Source: Bacillus thuringiensis (GTDB lineage: Bacteria; Bacillota; Bacilli; Bacillales; Bacillaceae_G). From it: a stretch of DNA of 64,000 bases. Made by a program: the position numbers and the translations under genes. The DNA is taken from contig NZ_JACYOF010000002.1 of the NCBI RefSeq assembly GCF_014932895.1, positions 558,001 to 622,000 of the forward strand, written 5' to 3'. Positions 16,844-23,370 of this stretch are shown here, piece after piece; within the stretch, counting starts at the first letter, position 1, and each line of letters opens with the position of its first letter. Below the pieces are notes generated by a model that had not been told where the DNA came from, made no database searches, and saw only the letters and a program-made list of their open reading frames with translations.

Positions 16844-17689
16844 TCCAAAAATTTGTGCTGCAATACTATATAACTCATTATTCCTTTTTAATAATTGATC
16901 ACTATTTTTCATCATAATTGGTGGTTTATTAACCTTTTGAAAACCAGTAATTTCTAATTCTTTCATGAAATTCGCCTTTCCTTCTGGTACATCAATTCTT
17001 AATTTACCATTATGCTCTCTTGCTAAATAATGAACAATTCTCATTGCCATCGCATCATTTTTAGCAACCACTGGTCCTATTATTTTATTTTCTGGCGTTT
17101 GTATGCTCATACCATATCCTAATACATTTTGTTGTATATCCTTTATAACAATACATTGTTCACTTTGTATAATTCGACACTTTAAAAACTCTTCTCTATT
17201 TGTTCCAAATGCATCTTCATCTATTTGTATTATTTCTTCTAAATCACATTCTTCATAGTTCACAATATACTCTTCATTTCCTACACATTTATAATTCTTA
17301 TTGTACGAGTTACATATGTATTTAGAAACATAGCTCACAGTCCTGAATCCTAGTTTTTCATATAAAGGCTTTCCCTCATCCGTAGCAATAAGCATGATTG
17401 GAGTATGTGCTGATACGCTCTTAATGCATAAGTCTGTTATCGTTTTTCCAATCCCTCTTCCTTTATAATCTGGATGTACTATCACCATTCCGATAGACGC
17501 TAATGCCCCTTCATATAATATAATTGCTGCACTAGCAATTACTTCTCCCTTTTCATTCCGCATGCCATATACGATACCTGAACTTAAAATGGTGTCGATT
17601 TCTTCTAAACTATAATCCCAGCCTATCCTTTCCGATAGACTAATAAGACATGATATATTATTTTCTCCAAGCCTCTCCACTACATTCAC
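16841..17689 (-). CDS. GNAT N-acetyltransferase with two domains
   Basis: 282 residues. The N-terminal half is a GNAT domain with the acetyl-CoA loop in VHPDYKGRGIGKTI, and the C-terminal half resembles the second domain found in YitI-like acetyltransferases. The GTG at 17689 has GGGGAGG seven bases ahead; the frame open to 17731 would begin inside a hairpin. Substrate unknown. Directly downstream of the fbpB-like gene, separated by a 16-bp hairpin. Confidence 0.8.
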   Translation of the reverse strand: MNVVERLGENNISCLISLSERIGWDYSLEEIDTILSSGIVYGMRNEKGEVIASAAIILYEGALASIGMVIVHPDYKGRGIGKTITDLCIKSVSAHTPIMLIATDEGKPLYEKLGFRTVSYVSKYICNSYNKNYKCVGNEEYIVNYEECDLEEIIQIDEDAFGTNREEFLKCRIIQSEQCIVIKDIQQNVLGYGMSIQTPENKIIGPVVAKNDAMAMRIVHYLAREHNGKLRIDVPEGKANFMKELEITGFQKVNKPPIMMKNSDQLLKRNNELYSIAAQIFG

Positions 17690-17715
17690 ACAGTAGCCTC
17701 CCCTTCTCACTATAC

Positions 17716-17750
17716 TATAACACCCCTTCACTTTGTGAAGGGGTGTTATA
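17716..17750. terminator. perfect 16-bp hairpin between the fbpB-like gene and the GNAT gene
   Basis: Sixteen consecutive complementary base pairs (core CACCCCTTCAC with GTGAAGGGGTG) enclose a 3-base loop. There is no T-run on either strand, so it may act as an RNA-stability or processing hairpin between the two genes rather than a standard terminator. Confidence 0.6.
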
Positions 17751-17763
17751 AATCAATCTTCAT

Positions 17764-17904
17764 TCAATTATTAGAACCACTATATGCTACATGTCGTTTC
17801 TCAATCCGTTCTTCAATTTCTCTCATATTCTCTTTATTAGTTAGTAGAGATTGTTTATTTTCTATTAATAATTGTTTAAAGGATTTTCTCACTTTTTTTC
17901 GCAT
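17764..17904 (-). CDS. fbpB: FbpB-family small basic protein
   Basis: 46 residues, strongly basic at the N-terminus (MRKKVRKSFKQLL), then a helical region ending IEERIEKRHVA. This is the pattern of the FbpB small basic proteins that in B. subtilis act with the sRNA FsrA in the iron-sparing response. AAGGAGG lies seven bases ahead of the ATG. No Fur box is visible upstream; the region is taken up by an intergenic repeat. So membership is by protein sequence, and iron regulation is not shown. The symbol marks the family. Confidence 0.75.
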   Translation of the reverse strand: MRKKVRKSFKQLLIENKQSLLTNKENMREIEERIEKRHVAYSGSNN

Positions 17905-17945
17905 TTTTATTTTCCTCCTTGGGGGATGGTTTATATAAAAGATAA

Positions 17946-18095
17946 CGTGAAACTTTAATCAGCGGGAAGATTTATCCCCACTGATTATTAGCCTGCACCA
18001 ATCGGGCTTTTACAGAGAGTTGATCTTCCATCGTCACTCTTTATTCAGCTATAATATTGAGATAGAAGTCCTACGGCCCGTTAATGCGGGATAAA
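17946..18095 (-). repeat. B. cereus-type interspersed intergenic repeat
   Basis: Starts GTGAAACTTTAATCAG and contains AATCAG...CTGATT pairing, CACCAATCGGGCTTTTAC and a 3' part ending GCGGGATAAAG. Shared blocks occur near 27100 (inverted) and 62130-62310. It looks like a short palindromic intergenic element of the bcr kind known from B. cereus group genomes; the specific class cannot be named from sequence alone. Confidence 0.65.
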
Positions 18096-18189
18096 GAATT
18101 ATCTGTGTGTTCTTATAATAATTGATTGTTGTGAATTCTATTTGAACTTCACATGAAAATCTCGTTTATTTTCTGACAACTTTGTGAAC

Positions 18190-18232
18190 AAAAAAAGAAA
18201 GACCCATTCATTCTACTTTGAATCGGTCTTTC
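18190..18232 (-). terminator. ypcP terminator
   Basis: GAAAGACC pairs with GGTCTTTC, extended by ATTC/GAAT, and an oligo-T run follows on the minus strand. Confidence 0.8.
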
Positions 18233-18238
18233 TAGTAT

Positions 18239-19105
18239 TTATAGCATGTTTATTAATATTTCAGGTCTCCCCCAATTCATTTCGTTACAAACAAAGCGTA
18301 GTTTTTCTTCGTCCATTGTGTGTAACCCCTCTTCTAATGAGCAAGAAATTGGAACTTCACAATGAATTTGCGCTAATTGTAATGAAATATTTAAGTTCTC
18401 TAAATCACTTTCAATCTTTGTACGCTGTGCTTTCGTTAATGATGCTACATTCTCTAGTACAGCTGATACTGTTCCGTGCTCTTGAATAAGCTTATACGCT
18501 GTTTTTTCACCGATACCTTTTACACCTGGATAGTTATCACTCGTGTCTCCCATGAACGCTTTCGCATGGACGATTTGCCATGGTTCTACACCTTTCTCTT
18601 CCATGATTTTCTCTGGTGTGTAATACTCATAATTTCCAATTCCTTTGCGCAGAAGCATAACTGTAACGCTGTTATCAACGAGTTGAAGTAAATCTGTATC
18701 GCCTGTTAAAATATAAACTTCCGCTTCATTGCAATATTGTTTTGCAAGCGTACCGATACAGTCATCCGCTTCATATCCCTTCATACCGATGACCGGAATC
18801 GATAATTTTGCAGTCATTTCTTGTACTAGATCAAATTGCGGAATTAATTCTTCTGGCGGTGCTGCACGATTTGCTTTATAATTCGAGAATGATTCCGTTC
18901 TAAATGTCGTACTTCCCATATCCCAGCACGTTACGATGTGTGTTGGTTCAATTGCTTGCGTAGCTGTTAATAAATGCTTCATATAACCATGAATCCCGTT
19001 CGTTGGGGTACCATCTTGTCGTTTCATAAATTGTCCATAAACACTTGTTGCGTAAAAAGCACGAAATAATAGTGCCATACCATCAACTAATAATACTTTT
19101 TTCAT
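18239..19105 (-). CDS. ypcP: 5'-3' exonuclease YpcP (PolI-type FEN domain)
   Basis: 288 residues, a stand-alone flap-endonuclease domain homologous to the N-terminus of DNA polymerase I. Metal-binding acidic clusters are present: LLVDGMALLFRAFY, the CWDMGSTTFR segment, GYEADDCIGTLA, LTGDTDLLQ and FMGDTSDNYPG, followed by the helix-hairpin-helix KGIGEKTAYKLI. It removes RNA primers and flaps together with or in place of PolI. Monocistronic between two terminators. Position matches ypcP in B. subtilis. Confidence 0.92.
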   Translation of the reverse strand: MKKVLLVDGMALLFRAFYATSVYGQFMKRQDGTPTNGIHGYMKHLLTATQAIEPTHIVTCWDMGSTTFRTESFSNYKANRAAPPEELIPQFDLVQEMTAKLSIPVIGMKGYEADDCIGTLAKQYCNEAEVYILTGDTDLLQLVDNSVTVMLLRKGIGNYEYYTPEKIMEEKGVEPWQIVHAKAFMGDTSDNYPGVKGIGEKTAYKLIQEHGTVSAVLENVASLTKAQRTKIESDLENLNISLQLAQIHCEVPISCSLEEGLHTMDEEKLRFVCNEMNWGRPEILINML

Positions 19106-19120
19106 AATTCCTCTCCTATT

Positions 19121-19157
19121 AAAAAAATAATAACCTCACGTTATCACGTAAGGTTAT
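19121..19157 (-). terminator. terminator after the truncated ATPase gene
   Basis: AACCTTACGT pairs with ACGTGAGGTT on the minus strand, followed by TATTATTTTTTT. Confidence 0.8.
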
Positions 19158-19237
19158 ATAAATAGATTACCATTCTACGTTTTTGCTCAACTTTGTCTAT
19201 TATACATTGTTTTTGTATATTTAGCATCATTAACACA

Positions 19238-19963
19238 TTAAGACATTCTACTACAAAAAGTATGCAGTATTCCCGAATACGTATTCTTTCCAGTCGAAAC
19301 AACTACAGCCTTTGCATTTCCACTAACAATATACGTACTTTTGAAACATACATTTTCAAGCTCAAGTGGATTATAATCTTTCATCCGTTTTAATGGAATA
19401 AATCGTTTACGTTCAAGATGATAGCAGCTCTCAAATTTCTCTATACTCGAGTCGTTTCCTGTTAGCACAGACTCATTTACTAATAAATCATTTGCATAAA
19501 TGATACGTACATCTGCTGGCACTGTATCTCCAGCTGAAAGAAAAATCATATCTCCAGGTACAAGCTCTTGTACTGGTATTTCCATCATTTTCAGTTCAGT
19601 GTTTAGCCCTGTATTACTAGAACATTCCACTCTAGACACAGTAATTTTTTCGCATTGTAATTCATCACGCACATGTTGTTTCGAAAGACCTGGAATCATT
19701 CCACTTAACTTCATCATTACTTCTGCAAGAAGCGCCCTTTTTGAAGTGAGTTCATTTCGGCCGTATACTTGAATACGTTTTTGCGCCTCTTTCATAGATA
19801 ATCCGTCTCTTGTTGTTTTAAAATACGCAAATACAGATTTTACATCTCTTGTTGCGATTTCAATTAATAAATCTTTATTTTTTTGAAGCATCGTTTGTTC
19901 TTTCATTGATTTTTTACTTAGTTTATATGACGTGTTACCCACAGTTTTGTTTGCATATAACAT
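19238..19963 (-). CDS. truncated P-type ATPase: actuator domain without catalytic core
   Basis: 241 residues resembling the front part of an MgtA-type Mg2+ ATPase. The N-terminal cation-ATPase region (about 38-75, LSMKEAQKRIQVYGRNEL) joins directly to an actuator domain (about 95-235) with VPGDMIFLSAGDTVPADVRI. The membrane helices M1-M2 normally between them are absent, the TGE dephosphorylation loop reads TGND, and the protein ends before the DKTG phosphorylation and ATP-binding domains. It cannot pump ions alone. The frame is intact, AAAGGAGG precedes the ATG, and an intact Mg2+ riboswitch leads it. Gene decay or a regulatory remnant are both possible. Confidence 0.78.
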   Translation of the reverse strand: MLYANKTVGNTSYKLSKKSMKEQTMLQKNKDLLIEIATRDVKSVFAYFKTTRDGLSMKEAQKRIQVYGRNELTSKRALLAEVMMKLSGMIPGLSKQHVRDELQCEKITVSRVECSSNTGLNTELKMMEIPVQELVPGDMIFLSAGDTVPADVRIIYANDLLVNESVLTGNDSSIEKFESCYHLERKRFIPLKRMKDYNPLELENVCFKSTYIVSGNAKAVVVSTGKNTYSGILHTFCSRMS

Positions 19964-20063
19964 ATTATCGTCTCCTCCTTTACAACATAGGAAGAAACGC
20001 TTTGTTTCTCAATTTATCAACTTTACCATGAAAGTGTCTAGCGCTTAAATATGTATATAAACG

Positions 20064-20168
20064 CTACATTATGATAAATATAGAGGGAGGAACAAGTCGT
20101 TTCCTGCCTACATCATATATTTTTGGTTTGAAGTATATGGGTAACGGAACCGAGTCAGAATTTGACAT
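20064..20168 (-). CDS. 34-codon leader reading frame between M-box and ATPase fragment
   Basis: Starts at an ATG behind the strong site GAGGAGGTGAGGAGC and encodes MSNSDSVPLPIYFKPKI followed by a basic, proline-containing end (RLVPPS, then IFIIM). The TAG stop lies at the foot of a hairpin (TAGCG with CGCTA, positions 20039-20066). Five prolines in 34 residues recall the proline-rich MgtL leader peptide of enterobacterial mgtA, although there is no sequence similarity I can claim. It could be a regulatory leader peptide or a small protein. Confidence 0.5.
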   Translation of the reverse strand: MSNSDSVPLPIYFKPKIYDVGRKRLVPPSIFIIM

Positions 20169-20231
20169 GCTCCTCACCTCCTCGTTTATTTTTTAGTTAT
20201 AGTCTATACTATGAAACAGCTCATATATTTG

Positions 20232-20268
20232 TAACAAAAAGACCCTTACTCCGAAAAGAGCAAAGGCC
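20232..20268 (-). terminator. M-box expression platform (intrinsic terminator)
   Basis: GGCCTTTGCTC pairs over its full length with GAGTAAGGGTC when G-U pairs are allowed, and TTTTTGTT follows. It sits just after the aptamer and ahead of the leader reading frame, as expected for transcription control by Mg2+. Confidence 0.8.
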
Positions 20269-20314
20269 ATTACATACACAAATAAACGATTCCTAATACA
20301 ATTAGAAATCTACA

Positions 20315-20472
20315 GACCTCTCCCTCGCCGAGTTTTAGCACTGTATAGCATAGGTACATTACCAGCTACGTTAAGAAAAACCTTAATTCGATCATTCCTG
20401 TTGACCCATTGGCGTCTCTCGACATTTTTGGGCAGTAGCATTTCTCTATACAGGAGCCTCACCTAACAGAGA
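20315..20472 (-). promoter_or_regulatory. M-box (ykoK-type) Mg2+ riboswitch
   Basis: The minus strand reproduces the conserved M-box blocks in order: GTTAGGTGAGGCTCCTGTAT, GCTACTGCCC, AAAAATGTCGAGAGACGCC, AATGGGTCAACAG, then the closing segment CCTATGCTATACAGTGCTAAA. High Mg2+ folds the aptamer and favours the terminator that follows. The sensed ion and switch-off logic are established for this class. The regulated downstream gene here is only an ATPase fragment. Confidence 0.92.
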
Positions 20473-20492
20473 CTTATTTCATTACATAGAAA

Positions 20493-20521
20493 ATGTTACT
20501 CTTATTTAAAATAGATGTCAA
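20493..20521 (-). promoter_or_regulatory. promoter of the M-box transcript
   Basis: Minus-strand consensus TTGACA and TAACAT with a 17-base spacer; transcription starts about 14 bases ahead of the aptamer. Confidence 0.8.
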
Positions 20522-20609
20522 CACTTTGTATGGAAACTTTTCCTTCTTACAACAACTCCCTCTGGTGTAGTACAGTCATATACTTTCTGTTCATCCTTCG
20601 ACTACTTAA

Positions 20610-20884
20610 ATGAGTCGAATACATAAGTTTTTTTCAAATGATCCTTCAGATCCTACATACTCCCACATAGGCTTTGAGGTTAGAGAACTTAAGGAATCAT
20701 CCTCCAAAATAATAGAAGTAAAGATATAGGGAATTGGGAAGAAATTTTATCCTCTTTCCATTCAGATATTATATATATTAAGCGAGACGGAATGCATATA
20801 GAGTTCACCTTAGTTTCAAGAGAAATTGATGAAGACCGAAAGTGCTATATGTATTATGGAAACTTCACAGGTGAATCAAGATAA
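20610..20884 (+). pseudogene. frameshifted small gene of unknown family
   Basis: An ATG opens 39 codons (beginning MSRIHKFFSNDPSDP, with HIGFEVRELKE) ending in TAG at 20727. Another frame then continues in the same style with GNWEEILSSFHSDIIYIKRD and ends YYGNFTGESR. Restoring one base near 20720 gives a single 91-codon reading frame. No ribosome site precedes the ATG, so the 5' part may also be damaged. Not recognised. It lies opposite the M-box/RNA transcripts. Confidence 0.5.
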
Positions 20885-20905
20885 TATCGATATATTTATG
20901 CAACA

Positions 20906-20937
20906 AAAAACCTTACGTATAAAACGTAAGGTTTTTA
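20906..20937. terminator. terminator shared by the tandem RNA unit and the small pseudogene
   Basis: AAAACCTTACGT pairs with ACGTAAGGTTTT over ATAAA. T-runs lie on both strands; on the minus strand it directly follows the second tandem RNA copy. Confidence 0.85.
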
Positions 20938-20941
20938 TTTA

Positions 20942-21117
20942 GCCCCACATATGCCGTTCTCTCTAGATGTCCATAAACCTGCTCTCACAGGTGGATGTTC
21001 TCACAAATGTTTGTAACTTCCTTCTTAAAAAGATGGCTTGTTATCTACATTTAAATATTGAACTTCCGTATTATACTTATTGGTTTAAGACATGCATAAG
21101 CTACGTACACCGTAGGA
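20942..21117 (-). ncRNA. putative structured RNA, tandem copy 2
   Basis: A 176-nt element aligning along its length with the next element upstream (about 70% identical by eye). On the minus strand it begins TCCTACGGTGTACGTAG, has ATGTCTTAAACC pairing with GGTTTATGGACAT near its other end, and a small hairpin CCTG/CAGG; it ends GGCATATGTGGGGC. No reading frame is conserved between the two copies, and a terminator follows immediately. It may be a small RNA or an orphan leader. Rfam class not recognised; it does not match 6S RNA as far as I can judge. Confidence 0.5.
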
Positions 21118-21146
21118 ATTTTATATAATGTTAGTTGAAATAAGAC

Positions 21147-21322
21147 CCCCCGCACGTGCCGCTCCTCGTAAATGTCCAAAAACCCGCTACTCGCAGGTGG
21201 ATGCCCTCACAGTTACCGTACATCTTCCTCCACAAGGAAGGCTTGATGATGGTCGCTAAATATTGAGCTTCCGTATAACTAACATCGGTTTTAGACATAA
21301 ATAAGTTACGTACACCGCAGGA
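21147..21322 (-). ncRNA. putative structured RNA, tandem copy 1
   Basis: Same length and same conserved blocks as the neighbouring copy: TCCTGCGGTGTACGTA, ATGTCTAAAACC with GGTTTTTGGACAT, ATACGGAAG, CATCCACCTG, and the end GGCACGTGCGGGG. Several paired positions change together between copies: AAAACC/GGTTTT against AAACC/GGTTT, and CCTGC/GCGGG against CCTG/CAGG. That argues for an RNA structure. It is the promoter-proximal copy of the unit. Confidence 0.5.
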
Positions 21323-21342
21323 TGTATTATTTACTTGTCGTT

Positions 21343-21371
21343 ATATTATCACATTGTTTCCAATGTGTAAA
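21343..21371 (-). promoter_or_regulatory. promoter with palindromic operator for the tandem RNA unit
   Basis: Minus-strand TTTACA and TAATAT with a 17-base spacer. The spacer is almost filled by a perfect 7-4-7 inverted repeat (CACATTG, TTTC, CAATGTG), a placement typical of a repressor site. Transcription would begin some 25 bases before the first RNA copy. Confidence 0.6.
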
Positions 21372-21442
21372 ATACAATCTTTTTCGAGTAATCTCTTGCT
21401 TGTGACCTTATTTTAATACAAATTATTTTTGCATGCAAGTGA

Positions 21443-22276
21443 TTAATCTTCTTCTTTTACAATTTGATTTTCTGAATAAGAAATCCAATCACTCCAGCTG
21501 CCTGCATACAATTTAACATTTTGGAATCCTGCTAATTTTAATGCAATGACATTTGGACATGCTGAAACACCAGAACCACAATATACAATTGTTTCCTTAT
21601 CTTTCGAAAGATTTTGGAATCGTTCTTGTTGCTGAGCTTCATTTTTAAATTGTCCTGATTCTAGAATTCCACCCTTCCAAAAATGGTTTACTGCTGTTGG
21701 AATATGTCCTGCCTTCGGATCAATAAGTTCCTCTACACCAGCATAACGTTTTGGTTCTCTAGAATCAATTAACGTAACGTCTGCACCTGTATGAATATTC
21801 TCTCTAACCATTTCCATCGTGACAAGCATATGATCTTGTATATTTACTTTGAATGTTTTTCGTGCTACAACAGGAATTTCCGTTGTTGTATGTAATCCAT
21901 TCTCTTTCCACGCCGGAAATCCGCCATCTAATATATATACTTTCTCATGTCCTATATAGCTTAATAACCACCATAAACGAGAAGCATTTGCACCAGCTTG
22001 ACTGTCATACGCAATTACTGTCGTATGTTCATCAATACCAGCTTGCGAAAGCTTGTCTGCAAACTCCTCAATATTTGGCAATGGATGGCGACCACCATGT
22101 TCTGTTACAGGACTTGATAAATCTAAATTTAAATCAAAATATAACGCATGAGGAATATGTTCTTCTTCATACTTTTCCCTACCCCAATAAGGATTCGCTA
22201 AATCAAAACGACAATCGATTATACGGACATTCTCATCTTCTATATGCTCACGTAACCATTCGACTGTAACAATCAT
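21443..22276 (-). CDS. sulfurtransferase (tandem rhodanese, thiosulfate/3-mercaptopyruvate type)
   Basis: 277 residues with two rhodanese domains: an inactive N-terminal one (about 1-125, with ending signature LDGGFPAWKENG) and a catalytic C-terminal one (about 150-270) with the active-site Cys in VYCGSGVSACPN. It transfers sulfane sulfur from thiosulfate or 3-mercaptopyruvate to a thiol acceptor in the cytoplasm. The loop CGSGVSA is intermediate between TST (CRKGVT) and MST (CGSGVTA) and favours the MST side. Two bases separate it from the ypbS-type gene upstream, so they are co-transcribed. Confidence 0.88.
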   Translation of the reverse strand: MIVTVEWLREHIEDENVRIIDCRFDLANPYWGREKYEEEHIPHALYFDLNLDLSSPVTEHGGRHPLPNIEEFADKLSQAGIDEHTTVIAYDSQAGANASRLWWLLSYIGHEKVYILDGGFPAWKENGLHTTTEIPVVARKTFKVNIQDHMLVTMEMVRENIHTGADVTLIDSREPKRYAGVEELIDPKAGHIPTAVNHFWKGGILESGQFKNEAQQQERFQNLSKDKETIVYCGSGVSACPNVIALKLAGFQNVKLYAGSWSDWISYSENQIVKEED

Positions 22277-22278
22277 CT

Positions 22279-22551
22279 TTAACGACCTTCTTTCTCTTGC
22301 AAACGACCTACATACTCCATAACCATATCTTTTGTAACAAGTTTACGTTGCGGTGCAACGCCACGTTTCGCAAGATCATTAATTTGCTTTGTTACCATAT
22401 TAATGACATCAACGGAAAATTCTTTCCCATTTGATGCAAGTGATACTGCTGCCTCAATAGCTGTTTCACGCTGCGCATCTAATTGTAAAAATGTTGTTAC
22501 AATTTCATTTTGTTTACGAGAATGTGCTGTAATTGCTTTGTGTACCTCCAT
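22279..22551 (-). CDS. ypbS: DUF2533 family protein (YpbS)
   Basis: 90 residues, soluble and mostly helical. The family pattern begins VHKAITAHSRKQNE and contains FSVDVINMVTKQINDLA. It lies between a GNAT gene and the sulfurtransferase and close to dynA, as ypbS does in B. subtilis. Function unknown. Ribosome site GGGGGAAGAGAAG precedes the ATG. Confidence 0.78.
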   Translation of the reverse strand: MEVHKAITAHSRKQNEIVTTFLQLDAQRETAIEAAVSLASNGKEFSVDVINMVTKQINDLAKRGVAPQRKLVTKDMVMEYVGRLQEKEGR

Positions 22552-22572
22552 CTTCTCTTCCCCCTAGATAAG

Positions 22573-23040
22573 TTATACTTTCGTGTTTAATTCCATTGCA
22601 AGCCGAATCATATCACGGCATACAATTCCATTTTCAATAATCTCTTCTTCATAATGCTTCGAAAAGTAATCAAAATCAATAGAAAAAATACGAAATCCAC
22701 ATTTTTGATATAAAGCAAGCTGTGAAACACTAGAATTACCTGTACCAATTTCAAGTTTGGACATACCATATTCCTTAGCAGCTTCTTTTGCATGCTTTAA
22801 TAGCTTCTTTCCAATACCTTTTCCTTGCATATGCTCTACAACCGCAATATTCATAATTTCCATCGTCTTCGGTCTTGTTTCTAAAAGAACATATACACCT
22901 ATAACTTCGTCCTCTTGTATAGCTACATATGTTAAACCTCTTTCTACATATGCATCAATTTGCCGTTCGCTTGGATCAGCGAGTAGCAATAACGATTTTG
23001 GTAGAGCTTCTCTCGAAATAAGCTCTATTACAACAGACAT
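22573..23040 (-). CDS. GNAT-family N-acetyltransferase
   Basis: 155 residues, single GNAT domain. The acetyl-CoA binding loop is VVEHMQGKGIGKKLLKHA (about 86-103), and the C-terminal LYQKCGFRIFSIDFDYF is a common GNAT ending. It is the first gene of a short minus-strand run with ypbS and the sulfurtransferase. Substrate cannot be inferred. Confidence 0.83.
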   Translation of the reverse strand: MSVVIELISREALPKSLLLLADPSERQIDAYVERGLTYVAIQEDEVIGVYVLLETRPKTMEIMNIAVVEHMQGKGIGKKLLKHAKEAAKEYGMSKLEIGTGNSSVSQLALYQKCGFRIFSIDFDYFSKHYEEEIIENGIVCRDMIRLAMELNTKV

Positions 23041-23112
23041 AAAAAATTCCCCCTTCTCTATTGTTCTAAACCCTCCTTGTCTACCATAAGTAATAGAAAG
23101 GAGGGATTCACC

Positions 23113-23367
23113 ATGGACAACAATGAGAAAAAATGCAACGTCATCTCTATTGATGGAAAGAAGAAGAAAAGCGACACGTATTCCTATCCAAAATTAGTAG
23201 TAGAAAATAAAACATATGAATTTTCTTCATTCGTCTTATGCGGTGAAACACCAGACGGTAGACGACTCGTTCTTACTCATATGATTTCTACTGATGAATT
23301 TGCAGGATTTGTAAAATCTTTAGATACTGTGCTACAAAAGAAAATCGAACGAATCTTTTTTTTATAA
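23113..23367 (+). CDS. small hypothetical protein convergent to dynA
   Basis: 84 residues, highly charged N-terminus (DGKKKKSD), then a compact region with YEFSSFVLCGETPDGRRLVL. No signal peptide or membrane helix, and no family recognised. The ATG at 23113 has AAAGGAGGG at good distance; the frame upstream to 23077 is not needed. Ends four bases from the dynA stop codon without a hairpin between. Confidence 0.7.
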   Translation: MDNNEKKCNVISIDGKKKKSDTYSYPKLVVENKTYEFSSFVLCGETPDGRRLVLTHMISTDEFAGFVKSLDTVLQKKIERIFFL

Positions 23368-23370
23368 CGA

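Noticed and set aside
17920-18000. Fur box upstream of the fbpB-like gene
   Set aside because: No 7-1-7 match; the AT-rich stretch GTTATCTTTTATATAAAC is not palindromic.
20942-21322. Tandem repeats as 6S RNA, T-box or glycine-type tandem riboswitch
   Set aside because: None of the conserved blocks of those classes as I know them could be found; left as an unnamed RNA.
22757-23089. Plus-strand 110-codon frame over the GNAT gene
   Set aside because: Ser/Phe-rich antisense translation with no ribosome site.
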